Below are positions 7,401-13,447 of a stretch of 21,646 bases of DNA, piece after piece. Under the pieces are notes generated by a model. That model saw only the letters and a list, made by a program, of their open reading frames with translations, had not been told where the DNA came from and searched no databases. The stretch is taken from positions 1 to 21,646 of the forward strand of contig JBJHBH010000060.1 of the NCBI GenBank assembly GCA_050485365.1. The letters are read 5' to 3'. The position numbers were made by a program, and so were the translations under genes. Origin of the DNA: JARFUG01 sp050485365 (lineage in GTDB: Bacteria; Desulfobacterota; Desulfuromonadia; Desulfuromonadales; JACZKF01). Each line of letters opens with the position of its first letter. The stretch's first letter is position 1.

Positions 7401-7655
7401 TCGCTCACCACCTTCATCGGCCTGGCGCCGATGATCCTCGAGACGAGCGTGCAGGCGCAGTTCCTCATCCCCATGGCGATCTCGCTCGCCTTCGGCATCC
7501 TCTTCGCCACCGTCATCACCCTCATCCTCATCCCCTGCCTCTACATGATGCTCGAAGACATCCGCGCCCTCTTCGGCCTGCGGCCGGGCCACGCGGATCG
7601 TGCGGCGCAGATGGAGGGGACGGTGAGGAGCGGCGAAGGGGGAGAGATTTCTTGA
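4452..7655 (+). CDS. RND efflux transporter permease (AcrB/HAE1-like)
   Basis: The 1067-residue inner-membrane pump is the usual length for this family. TM1 is near residues 13-32. The first periplasmic porter region contains the typical PGAGPEEVEDGI motif. TM2-TM6 follow from about 335, a second large periplasmic loop lies between TM7 and TM8, and TM8-TM12 close the protein. TM4 carries the conserved aspartate pair of the proton relay (Asp397-Asp398 in LGIVVDDSIVVGENIYE). In TM10, where AcrB has an essential lysine, the sequence reads TGVVVNNSLLLIDRIN, with Asn945-Asn946. That pattern is seen in a divergent RND branch and may mean a different relay network. It is the last gene of the operon and no terminator was seen after it. 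Exported compounds cannot be predicted. Confidence 0.93.
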   Translation: MSGPIAWMAKNHVAANLLMLVFVVGGFVLGPKVKQEVFPEVTLDWISVTVAYPGAGPEEVEDGILLKIEENISGIDGIKQIKSTAAEGVGRVLVEIREGADPDAVLQDVKSEVDRITTFPLDAEEPQITKLLTRREVISVVVYGDVSERSLREWAEVVRDELLAYEQITQVDLGGVRPYEISIEIAEENLRRYNLTLDQVAQKVRRASLDLPGGTIRTEGGEILLRTKERRYIGPEYADIVVLTRPDGTLVRLGDIAAVRDTFQETDTSATFDGKPAAMVKIFRVGEQKPTQISRIVHDYVERKSELLPPTVRIATWNDTSELFESRRNLLLKNAAIGLVLIFIVLGLFLEIRLALWVMLGIPVSFLGTLFLMPALGVSINMISLFAYILALGIVVDDSIVVGENIYEQRQLGKPYLAAAVDGTREVGIPVVFSVLTTIAAFTPLIFVSGTMGKFIQAIPLVVISILFVSLIKCLFILPAHLSLGRPRPATGGVLLAMERVRLAFGGGLQRFVAGPYRRALRLCVEWRYVTLATAVAVLILSVGIVGGGIVKFTFMPEVDGDVITASVQMPPGTPVTETDRVRRFVEEKGMETVAEIDARRPGEQSVLRHLYAVVGGTIAEGGPAGAGASSGAHLADLALFLTRSEERDVRASEITALWRQKVGEVPGVESLVFKSNLVRMGANIDVQLAHDDFAVLTAAAARIKEELAAYPGVGDIEDSYAQGKRELLIRLKPEARTLGITEDDLGRQIRSAFFGAEALRLQRGRNEVRVMVRYPEAERTSLWDFEAMRIRTPQGGEIPLAQAAWVEEGRGYSVIQRTDRKRVVNVTATVDSREANAGEILADLQRGSLAELVRDYPGLAFDLEGEERERRESLGSMRSGFTLALFAIFALLAIPFRSYTQPLIIMAVIPFGIVGAILGHLIMGFNLSMLSLFGIVALTGVVVNNSLLLIDRINTNRREAGVALERAVSAAAERRFRPILLTSLTTFIGLAPMILETSVQAQFLIPMAISLAFGILFATVITLILIPCLYMMLEDIRALFGLRPGHADRAAQMEGTVRSGEGGEIS

Positions 7656-7683
7656 ACTTCATCTGCCAAAGGGGCCTATTCGG

Positions 7684-7839
7684 GTGATCGAATCACGGCT
7701 CGACGACCTCCTCCTCCCTTACACCATTGACCTCTCGCGCTTGCACACCATCAAGAACCCCGATCTCCTCGATCACATCGGGCGGGTCGGGGTTGTCTTT
7801 TACAGGAAGAGCCCACCTATTCACAAGGGGTCGATTTGA
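7684..7839 (+). pseudogene. C-terminal remnant of an MNT-type nucleotidyltransferase
   Basis: The frame starting at GTG 7684 encodes 51 residues with the end of a minimal (MntA-like) nucleotidyltransferase domain: VIESRLDDLLLPYTIDLS, then IKNPDLLDHIGRVGVVFYRK. The Asp in PYTIDLS (residue 16) corresponds to the third carboxylate of the Pol-beta-type fold. The GSxARG...DxD part that should precede it is absent; upstream lies the end of the RND gene, whose 3' end the open frame reaches. The last nine residues look like read-through into non-homologous sequence. No ribosome-binding site is evident. MNT proteins are normally the antitoxin of HEPN/MNT modules; no HEPN gene is present here. I read it as a decayed, truncated module. 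Confidence 0.65.
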
Positions 7840-7842
7840 CAT

Positions 7843-7872
7843 TTGACACGGCGGATTAAAAACGGATATTTT
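7843..7872 (+). promoter_or_regulatory. Sigma70-like promoter for the SphA-type gene
   Basis: TTGACA at 7843-7848 (6 of 6), an 18-base spacer and TATTTT at 7867-7872 lie in an AT-rich patch about 40 bases before the ATG at 7913. A second TTGACA at 7836-7841 with TAAAAA 16 bases later is an overlapping alternative. Confidence 0.55.
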
Positions 7873-7912
7873 CATGCAATCTTGATGGATTGACCCTAAG
7901 GAGGAATTTGCA

Positions 7913-8824
7913 ATGAATCTCGTCAAAAGAGCCTTGGCCGCGCTGGCCTTCAGCTTGTTCTTGTCCGCCCCGGCAATCGCCTTTGATCAGCCGGCGGTCA
8001 ACCTCGGCTTCACCAGTTTTCTCGACGGCGGGCCGCCGGCCGGTCCCGGATTCTACTTCAGCCAGTATCTTCAGTACTACACCGCCGACAAACTGGCCGA
8101 CAACGACGGAAACCACCTCGTCCCCGGCGCCGATGTCGATGTGTGGGTCTCTCTTTCCCAGTTCATCTACCAGTCCGACACCCCGGTGCTCCTGGGCGGC
8201 AAATGGGGGATGAACGTCATCGTCCCGGTGGTCTCCTTCGACACCAACCTTCCCGATAACGGAACGGGCCTCGGCGACATCGTGGTTGGTCCCTTTCTGC
8301 AGTGGGATCCCGTCATGGGGAAGAACGGCCCCGTCTTCATGCACCGCATCGAGCTGCAGACGATCCTTCCCACCGGAAAATACGATCGTGACAAGATGCT
8401 GAACCCCGGCAGCAACTTCGTCTCCTTCAATCCCTACTGGGCCGCCACCGTCTTTCTCGCGCCGAGGCTGACCACGTCATGGCGCCTGCATTACCTGTGG
8501 AACGACAAGAACGACAAGCCCGGCGGCGGACTCGATTCGACCCGCGCGGGGCAGGCGGTGCACGGTAACTTCGCCGCCGCGTACGAGGTGATCCCCAATA
8601 TGCTGCGCCTGGGGGTGAACGGCTATTATCTGCGGCAGGTGAGCGATTCGGAGGTCAACGGGACAAAGGTCCCGGGGCGCGAGCGCGTCTTTGCCGTCGG
8701 CCCCGGCGCCCTGCTGCATCTCTCCAGAGACAGCCACCTCTTTTTCAACGCCTATTTCGAGTCGCAGGCCCGGCTGCGCCCCGAAGGGGATCGCTTCGTT
8801 GTGCGATTCGTGCATCATTTCTAG
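7913..8824 (+). CDS. SphA/phenol meta-pathway-type outer-membrane protein
   Basis: The 303-residue protein resembles the COG4313 / PF13557 group (SphA family, named from phenol meta-pathway operons), thought to be outer-membrane beta-barrels for uptake of hydrophobic compounds. It has a Sec signal peptide with probable cleavage after Ala-Ile-Ala (residue 23), amphipathic strands such as GPGFYFSQYLQYYTADKL, the region VGPFLQWDP, LPTGKYD at about 151-157, and FNPYWAATVFLAPRLTTSWR. The final residue is Phe, as in barrel proteins recognised by the BAM machinery. TAAGGAGG before ATG is a strong ribosome-binding site. It has its own promoter and terminator, so it appears monocistronic. No aromatic-degradation genes are in the window, so the substrate is open. 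Confidence 0.85.
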   Translation: MNLVKRALAALAFSLFLSAPAIAFDQPAVNLGFTSFLDGGPPAGPGFYFSQYLQYYTADKLADNDGNHLVPGADVDVWVSLSQFIYQSDTPVLLGGKWGMNVIVPVVSFDTNLPDNGTGLGDIVVGPFLQWDPVMGKNGPVFMHRIELQTILPTGKYDRDKMLNPGSNFVSFNPYWAATVFLAPRLTTSWRLHYLWNDKNDKPGGGLDSTRAGQAVHGNFAAAYEVIPNMLRLGVNGYYLRQVSDSEVNGTKVPGRERVFAVGPGALLHLSRDSHLFFNAYFESQARLRPEGDRFVVRFVHHF

Positions 8825-8857
8825 CGCCCCTTCGCAACATCTCGACTTGAAACCGGC

Positions 8858-8894
8858 GCCGCCGGACCGCCGCAGCGCGGTTCGGCGGCTTTTT
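8858..8894 (+). terminator. Rho-independent terminator of the SphA-type gene
   Basis: A 13-bp GC-rich stem (8858-8870 with 8877-8889, one G-U pair) with a 6-base loop is followed at once by five T. It sits 34 bases past the stop. On the opposite strand no T-run follows the stem, so it should not act as a good terminator for corA. Confidence 0.9.
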
Positions 8895-8920
8895 CGTCTC
8901 GAGGTTGCGGGCAAGGGGGT

Positions 8921-9988
8921 TCAGAACCACTTCTTGCGTTTGAAGGCGATGAGCATCCCCACAGCCAGGGCGATCATGATCGTCCAGATGGCGGGGTAGG
9001 CCCACTTCCATTCGAGCTCGGGCATGTAGTGGAAGTTCATCCCGTAGACGCCGGCGATGAAGGTGAGGGGGATGAAGATGGTGGCGATGATGGTGAGGAC
9101 CTTCATCACCTCGTTGAGGCGGGTGCTGAGGCTTGAGAGATAGAGGTCGAGGAACCCTGCGATGATGTCGCGATAGCTCTCCAGTGTGTCGATCACCTGG
9201 ATGATGTGGTCGTACACGTCGCGCAGGTACAGGCGGGTCCCTTCGCGCACCAGGGTGGGCTCCTGGCGCTGGAGGGCGGAGACGACCTCGCGCAGGGGCC
9301 AGATCGATCTGCGCAGCGCGATCATCTCGCGTTTGAAGCGGTGGATCTTCTCCAGAGTGGACGGCGAGGGGCGCAGCAGCAGCTCGTCCTCCAGCGCCTC
9401 GATGCGGTCGCCGAGCTCTTCGAGGACGCTGTAGTAGTTGTCGACGATCGAGTCGATGAGGGCGTAGGCCAGGTAGTCGGCCCCCAGCTTGCGGATGCGC
9501 CCCTTTGCAGTGCGAAGCCGCTCGCGCACGCTGTCGAAGACGTCCCCTTCGGCCTCCTGGAACGACACGACGAAGCCGTGCCCCAGGACGAGGCTGACCT
9601 GCTCGCTGTGGATCTCGCCGCCCGGATCGGCGTGGATCATCTTCAGCACCAGAAAGAGGCAGTCGTCGTATTCTTCGAGTTTGGGGCGGTGCTGCGTGTT
9701 GAGGATGTCCTCCTGGGCGAGGGAGTGGATGTCGAAGCATCGGCCGACCTCTTCGATGATCCGCGTGTCGTGGATGCCGTCGATGTTGAGCCAGGTGACG
9801 GAGGGGCGCTTACGATACTCGCGGCAGGCGGGGATCTCCTGCACCTCGCGCTCGTCGAGGCGCTCTGCGTCGTAGTCGATAAGCCGAATGCGCGTACGCT
9901 CCGCCTTTCGCTCACCGACGTGGATCAGCGTTCCGGGGGGCGCTCCGAGCTTGGCCCGGGGGCGGCGGATCTTCTTTTTCGTTCGCAT
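8921..9988 (-). CDS. corA: CorA-type magnesium/divalent-cation channel
   Basis: The 355-residue protein is a full-length CorA. The N-terminal cytosolic domain contains the typical VTWLNIDG and FDIHSLAQEDILNTQHRPKLEEYDD stretches. A long stalk helix follows, then two C-terminal membrane helices. The signature YGMNFHYMPE has its Gly-Met-Asn at residues 316-318 at the end of the first helix, followed by the second helix and a basic end (KRKKWF) characteristic of the family. It forms pentamers in the inner membrane and takes up Mg2+ (also Co2+, Ni2+). The start at 9988 is supported by GGAGGT 6 bases upstream; the frame stays open to 10159 but the extra part lacks a ribosome-binding site and overlaps another frame. 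It appears monocistronic. Confidence 0.95.
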   Translation of the reverse strand: MRTKKKIRRPRAKLGAPPGTLIHVGERKAERTRIRLIDYDAERLDEREVQEIPACREYRKRPSVTWLNIDGIHDTRIIEEVGRCFDIHSLAQEDILNTQHRPKLEEYDDCLFLVLKMIHADPGGEIHSEQVSLVLGHGFVVSFQEAEGDVFDSVRERLRTAKGRIRKLGADYLAYALIDSIVDNYYSVLEELGDRIEALEDELLLRPSPSTLEKIHRFKREMIALRRSIWPLREVVSALQRQEPTLVREGTRLYLRDVYDHIIQVIDTLESYRDIIAGFLDLYLSSLSTRLNEVMKVLTIIATIFIPLTFIAGVYGMNFHYMPELEWKWAYPAIWTIMIALAVGMLIAFKRKKWF

Positions 9989-10212
9989 GCATGCACCTCC
10001 GGCGGTTCGTTCGAGGGAGTCGGGGCAGGCTTGTCGTCCGGATAAATTACTGCGAGCTTCGGCGTAAGTAAATTGCTTTCGCTCCACTCCCCCATCCACC
10101 GCTCCAGATCCCGCGCCGATTGAGGGCGGCCGAAGTGGTAGCCCTGCCCCATCTCGCACTCCATCTGCCGCTGCGTGCTTCGCAGCGCCGGCGGGATGAG
10201 CGGAATCGTCAC
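9925..10212 (-). pseudogene. Remnant of an EAL-domain phosphodiesterase C-terminus
   Basis: The 95-codon frame contains MECEMGQGYHFGRPQSARDL, which matches the end of EAL domains (LGCDYGQGYLFSRPL-type motif, the last strand and helix of the c-di-GMP phosphodiesterase barrel). Everything before it, including the catalytic EAL motif and metal ligands, is missing: the frame opens with GTG at 10212 after IPPALRSTQRQ has barely begun. The last 21 codons overlap the start of corA in another frame and look non-homologous. GGGAGG upstream of the GTG could allow translation, so a small expressed protein cannot be excluded. More likely it is the decayed tail of a former neighbour, now serving as the corA promoter region. 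Confidence 0.5.
10044..10072 (-). promoter_or_regulatory. Possible corA promoter
   Basis: On the minus strand TTTACT (10072-10067, 4 of 6), a 17-base spacer and TAATTT (10049-10044, 3 of 6) lie in an AT-rich island about 55 bases before the corA start. The dyad TTACT...AGTAA overlaps both elements. The match is modest. Confidence 0.3.
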
Positions 10213-10230
10213 TGGGGAGATCCTCCCTTA

Positions 10231-10254
10231 ATGATGAATCCTGGATTAAATCAT
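10231..10254. promoter_or_regulatory. Imperfect palindrome upstream of the CapA-like gene
   Basis: ATGAT-G-AATCC (10231-10241) mirrors GGATT-AA-ATCAT (10243-10254) around a single T. It lies between the divergent corA-side remnant and the CapA-like gene, in a locally AT-rich patch, with no T-run. It could be a protein-binding site or a repeat; no regulator is identified. Confidence 0.3.
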
Positions 10255-10357
10255 CTCAGGGGATCGCCTGAATGCAAGTTGCGCCCGGATTCGAAAGCCC
10301 CGTCCATGCATCCTTCTGGAGGTGAAGCGAACCGAATTCTTGCGCTAAACTTGAAAG

Positions 10358-11494
10358 ATGGACGACACGATCACCCTCTTTCTCGGCGGCGACGTGATGA
10401 CGGGGCGGGGGATCGACCAGATCCTGCCGCACCCGTGCGATCCCGATCTGCACGAGCCGTACGTCAAGCTCGCCACGGCGTACCGCGAGCTCGCCGAGGA
10501 GGTGAACGGCCCGATTCCGCACCCCGTCCCCGTCGACTATATCTGGGGCGATGCCCTCGAGGAGCTGGATCGCAGCGCCCCCGACCTGCGGATCGTGAAC
10601 CTGGAGACGGCGATCACCCGCAGTGACGATTGGTGGCCGGACAAGGCGATCCACTACCGCATGAGCCCCGAGAACGCGCGGTGCCTGCGGGCGGCGTGCA
10701 TCGACGCCTGCGCCCTGGCCAACAACCACGTCCTCGACTGGGGGCAGGCGGGGCTGGCGCAGACCCTGCGGACCCTTGGAGCGCTCGGGATCGCGGCGGC
10801 CGGGGCGGGGAGCGATCTCGCCGAGGCGCAGGCGCCGGCCGTTCTGAGCGTGCCGGGCAAGGGGAGGGTTCTGCTCTTCTCCTTCGGCTGCGTATCGAGC
10901 GGCATCCCCCGGGCGTGGGGAGCGGCGCCGGGCCGCCCCGGGGTGCATCTTCTCGCCGACCTCTCGCCCGCCGCCGTCGAAGCCGTCGCAAGTCTGGTGC
11001 GGGCCTTCAGGAAGGAGGGGGATCTCGCCGTCGCCTCCGTCCACTGGGGGGGGAACTGGGGGTATCCGATCCCGCCCGCCCAGCGCGCCTTCGCCCGCGC
11101 CCTCATCGACGATGGGGGGATCGACCTGGTGCACGGCCACTCTTCCCACCACGCCAAAGGGATCGAGGTCCACCGGGGGAAGCTCATCCTTTACGGCTGT
11201 GGCGATCTTTTGACGGACTACGAGGGGATCTCGGGATTCGAGGCGTTCCGGGGCGATCTGGGAGTGATGTACTTTGCGCGCCTCATGCGCCCGGAGGGGA
11301 AGCTGGTGTCCCTTCGGATGATCCCCGCCGCGATGCGCCGATTTCGCCTCGTGCGGGCCTCGAACCGGGAAAAGGAGTGGCTTCTCGGCGTGCTGAACCG
11401 GGAAGGGAAGACGCTGGGGAGCCGCGTCGAGGCGCGGTGCGACGGGACCCTTGAGCTGGCGGCGAACGGATGGCGCCCTTGGCACGCAACGTGA
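10358..11494 (+). CDS. CapA-family (PGA_cap) metallophosphatase-like protein
   Basis: The 378-residue protein belongs to the CapA/PGA_cap family of calcineurin-like metal-dependent enzymes, named from poly-gamma-glutamate capsule synthesis. Family motifs appear in order: GGDVMTGRG (10-18), NLETAIT (81-87), LANNHVLDWG (120-129), HWGGNWGY (229-236) and VHGHSSHHAKGIE (258-270). Asp12, Asn81, Glu83, His124, His229, His261 and His264 are the probable metal ligands or active-site residues. There is no signal peptide or membrane anchor, unlike classical CapA, so this one is probably cytosolic, and the other capsule genes (capB, capC) are absent. The ATG has only a weak GAAAG next to it and a TAAACT hexamer 6 bases upstream, so a leaderless or very short-leader transcript is possible. 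The family call is firm; the real substrate is unknown. Confidence 0.88.
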   Translation: MDDTITLFLGGDVMTGRGIDQILPHPCDPDLHEPYVKLATAYRELAEEVNGPIPHPVPVDYIWGDALEELDRSAPDLRIVNLETAITRSDDWWPDKAIHYRMSPENARCLRAACIDACALANNHVLDWGQAGLAQTLRTLGALGIAAAGAGSDLAEAQAPAVLSVPGKGRVLLFSFGCVSSGIPRAWGAAPGRPGVHLLADLSPAAVEAVASLVRAFRKEGDLAVASVHWGGNWGYPIPPAQRAFARALIDDGGIDLVHGHSSHHAKGIEVHRGKLILYGCGDLLTDYEGISGFEAFRGDLGVMYFARLMRPEGKLVSLRMIPAAMRRFRLVRASNREKEWLLGVLNREGKTLGSRVEARCDGTLELAANGWRPWHAT

Positions 11495-11559
11495 AGTCAA
11501 TAGGTGGCGTATACAGGCGATACGCAGCGGTCCATCATCTTTTCGTCGGGGATTTTCGT

Positions 11560-11739
11560 GTGATTACCGATTCTTGCCAGTTCAGCGCGCGGTGCCGGAT
11601 CTATCAGCTCTACAGCCAAATGAATGACCCCTTCGTTCGGCAGTGCTGTCAGAGTTCGGACAATCGGGACTGTCCCATTTACCGCTATCATCGCGGCAGC
11701 GACGGGGCGGGGCCTCGCCTCGAGGCTCTGGGCGAATGA
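11560..11739 (+). CDS. Small cysteine-rich protein (putative metal or Fe-S binding)
   Basis: From GTG 11560 the frame gives 59 residues with five cysteines: Cys6 and Cys12 (CQFSARC), Cys29-Cys30 and Cys38 (CCQSSDNRDC, then PIYRY). The spacing C-X5-C...C-C-X7-C with a trailing RY resembles small cytosolic cysteine-motif proteins common in deltaproteobacteria (C...C...YC...C.RY type), which I think bind a metal. This is recalled resemblance, not a search result. The frame stays open 5' to 11470 inside the CapA-like gene, so the start is uncertain; a weak GGGGA precedes the GTG. It lies 65 bases after the CapA-like gene and may be co-transcribed. It has no membrane segment. Confidence 0.5.
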   Translation: MITDSCQFSARCRIYQLYSQMNDPFVRQCCQSSDNRDCPIYRYHRGSDGAGPRLEALGE

Positions 11740-11750
11740 GCGGTGCGCCG

Positions 11751-11764
11751 CGCTCGCGCGAGCG
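11751..11764. repeat. 14-bp perfect GC palindrome between convergent genes
   Basis: CGCTCGCGCGAGCG is self-complementary and lies in the 27-base gap between the convergent cysteine-rich gene and flippase gene. No T-run follows on either strand. It may act as a weak bidirectional transcription barrier or be chance in GC-rich DNA. Confidence 0.35.
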
Positions 11765-11766
11765 AC

Positions 11767-13050
11767 TCACGCTTCTTCGAGCAGGCGGCGGCGTTTGCGG
11801 CGCAGGTACCAGAATTCCCAGAACTCGCTGGAGATGAGCAGGAAGATGGCCAGCGCGATCCCCGGTACGGTGGGGGCGACGAGGAGGACCACTCCCCAGC
11901 AGCCCAGAAGATAGGCGAGCTTGAAGACGGTCGACCAGCCGAGCAGCCCCGTGAGGTGCTCGCCGGTGAAGCATCCGCGCAGCAGATTGGCGGCGCCGTA
12001 AAGGAAGGGGAAGACGGCGCAGGAGGCGAGGGGGAGGGCGATGTAGCGGCGCATCTCGGCATCGAGCCCCATGACGCCCCCCAGCACCGCGTCGTTGAGG
12101 GGATAGGCGATGACGACCATCAGCACCGCCATGCCGGCGGCGACCCGGCGAAAGAAGCTCACCAGCACCGCGTAGTCGTCGCGATTTCGCACCAGGGTGA
12201 GATAGGCCTGCTGCAGGTTGCGCATCGGCCCGGCGAGCAAAAAGAGAAAGCCGCGCACCACGCCGAAGGCGGCCAGGGCGAGGGTTCCGTCGGGAAGCCG
12301 GCTGATGATGGCGTTGATGACGAGCGGAATGCTCTGCTGCAGGCACGACGAGAAGGCCAGCGGCCAGGCGAATCGAATGATCTCCCACGCCCCCTTCTCC
12401 CCTTCCGAGGCGCGCGGTACGGTGCAGCGGCTGGCGAACCACGCCATCAGGAGCGTCTCGGTCGCCACGCACCCCAGCAGGGCGAAGGCCCCCAGGGCCG
12501 GGCCGGTATACCAGTTGACCCCCAGCGCCAAGAAGGCGAAGAGGGCGGCGATGCGTACCCCCGTGGCGAAGGAGACGAGGGCGGTGCGCCGCTCGCGCAT
12601 CACCAGCCCCTGAAAGAGGCCGCGAAAGCCGGTGAAGAAGGGGAGAAAGACGAGAATGCCGAGGACCTCGCGCGCCCCATCGGCCACCTCCCCCGTGACC
12701 CCCAGAACCCCTTCGACGATGAAATCGCCGACCACAGTGAAGGCCACCAGGGCGAGCGCCGCCGAGACGCCGGCGGCCACCAGCACGACGAAGACGACGG
12801 TCCCCCACAGAGAGCGGCGCCCCCGCACCATGGCGATGGTGATGGTGTGGTTCTGGTAGGAGGGGGAGGCGAGAAAAAGGTGCAGCACCATCGCCACCGA
12901 AAAGGCGGCCAGGGCGGTGACGAACTCCTCCTGCCGCGCCAGGGCGGCGTTTATGATGGAGTGCGAGACGCTCATCAGCTGCACGTTGAGCAGCAGCGGA
13001 AAGAAGAAGAGGGAGATCTCTTTCTGGGTCAGTACAGGGGGGGCAGTCAC
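11767..13050 (-). CDS. Polytopic MATE/MOP-superfamily-like flippase
   Basis: The 427-residue protein is almost entirely hydrophobic, with about 12 predicted membrane helices in two similar halves. The N-terminus reads ISLFFFPLLLNVQLMSVSHSIINAALARQ, and a similar element recurs near residue 225 (FAWPLAFSSCLQQSIPLVINAIISRL). This is the two-bundle pattern of the MOP superfamily (MATE drug exporters, polysaccharide and lipid-II flippases), and both helices have the typical placement at the start of a bundle. It ends in a basic tail (RRKRRRLLEEA). I cannot place it in a named subfamily; an ANKH-like or MATE-like transporter are alternatives. The start is GTG with GGAG 5 bases upstream. It appears to be a single-gene unit. 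Confidence 0.65.
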   Translation of the reverse strand: MTAPPVLTQKEISLFFFPLLLNVQLMSVSHSIINAALARQEEFVTALAAFSVAMVLHLFLASPSYQNHTITIAMVRGRRSLWGTVVFVVLVAAGVSAALALVAFTVVGDFIVEGVLGVTGEVADGAREVLGILVFLPFFTGFRGLFQGLVMRERRTALVSFATGVRIAALFAFLALGVNWYTGPALGAFALLGCVATETLLMAWFASRCTVPRASEGEKGAWEIIRFAWPLAFSSCLQQSIPLVINAIISRLPDGTLALAAFGVVRGFLFLLAGPMRNLQQAYLTLVRNRDDYAVLVSFFRRVAAGMAVLMVVIAYPLNDAVLGGVMGLDAEMRRYIALPLASCAVFPFLYGAANLLRGCFTGEHLTGLLGWSTVFKLAYLLGCWGVVLLVAPTVPGIALAIFLLISSEFWEFWYLRRKRRRLLEEA

Positions 13051-13085
13051 CGTCGCTCCAGCAATCCATCGGGGAAAAACATCCC

Positions 13086-13114
13086 ATCATAGAGGATTGT
13101 CCGCGCGCAGGGAA
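13086..13114 (-). promoter_or_regulatory. Promoter of the flippase gene
   Basis: On the minus strand TTCCCT (13114-13109, 3 of 6), a 17-base spacer and TATGAT (13091-13086, 5 of 6) precede the GTG at 13050, leaving a leader of about 30 bases. The -10 is good and the -35 is weak. Confidence 0.4.
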
Positions 13115-13162
13115 GGGGCGGGCGATCGGGGCGTCGGAAAAAATCAGGCGGCGAGAGGATCG

Positions 13163-13447
13163 ATGGCGGCGTATCTGATCGGACATATCACGGTGAAGGA
13201 GCCGGAGCTGTGGCGCAGGTACGTCGAAGGGGTCGCCGCTTCGCTTCGCCCCTACGCGGCGCGGATCGTCTTTCGCGGCCGGCGCGTCGCGGTCCTTGCC
13301 GGCGAGCACGCGCACGAGCAGACTGTCGTCATCGAATTCGCCGACCACCTTACCCTTCAGCGTTGGTTCGCCTCGGCCGACTACCAGGCGCTGATCGCCC
13401 TTCGCGACCGCGCCGCCGACGTGACGATCATCTCCTACGAGGGGTGA
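13163..13447 (+). CDS. DUF1330 family protein (ferredoxin-like dimeric barrel)
   Basis: The 94-residue protein matches the DUF1330 family: MAAYLIGHITVKEPELWRRYVEGV at the start, an arginine-rich middle strand (RIVFRGRRVAVLAGEH), then VVIEFADHLTLQRWFASADYQALIALRDRAADVTIISYEG, where the W(F/Y)xSxxYQxLxxLR motif is characteristic. The fold is a dimeric alpha/beta barrel; no reaction is established. GAGAGG lies 4 bases upstream of the ATG at 13163; the frame stays open to 12917 but that part is the complement of the flippase gene. Its last 13 bases overlap the convergent histidine kinase gene. It appears monocistronic. Confidence 0.85.
   Translation: MAAYLIGHITVKEPELWRRYVEGVAASLRPYAARIVFRGRRVAVLAGEHAHEQTVVIEFADHLTLQRWFASADYQALIALRDRAADVTIISYEG

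Noticed and set aside
4377..7592. A 1071-codon open frame antisense to the RND pump gene
   Set aside because: It is a GC-rich shadow: low-complexity Asp/Glu/Gly/His-rich translation, no ribosome-binding site, and the plus-strand gene has clear homology throughout.
12917..13162. 5' extension of the DUF1330 frame
   Set aside because: It is the complement of the flippase gene and its promoter; ATG 13163 has a ribosome-binding site and matches the family start.
11582..13348. A 588-codon minus-strand frame over the flippase
   Set aside because: Arg/Pro/His-rich shadow translation; the other frame encodes an obvious membrane protein.
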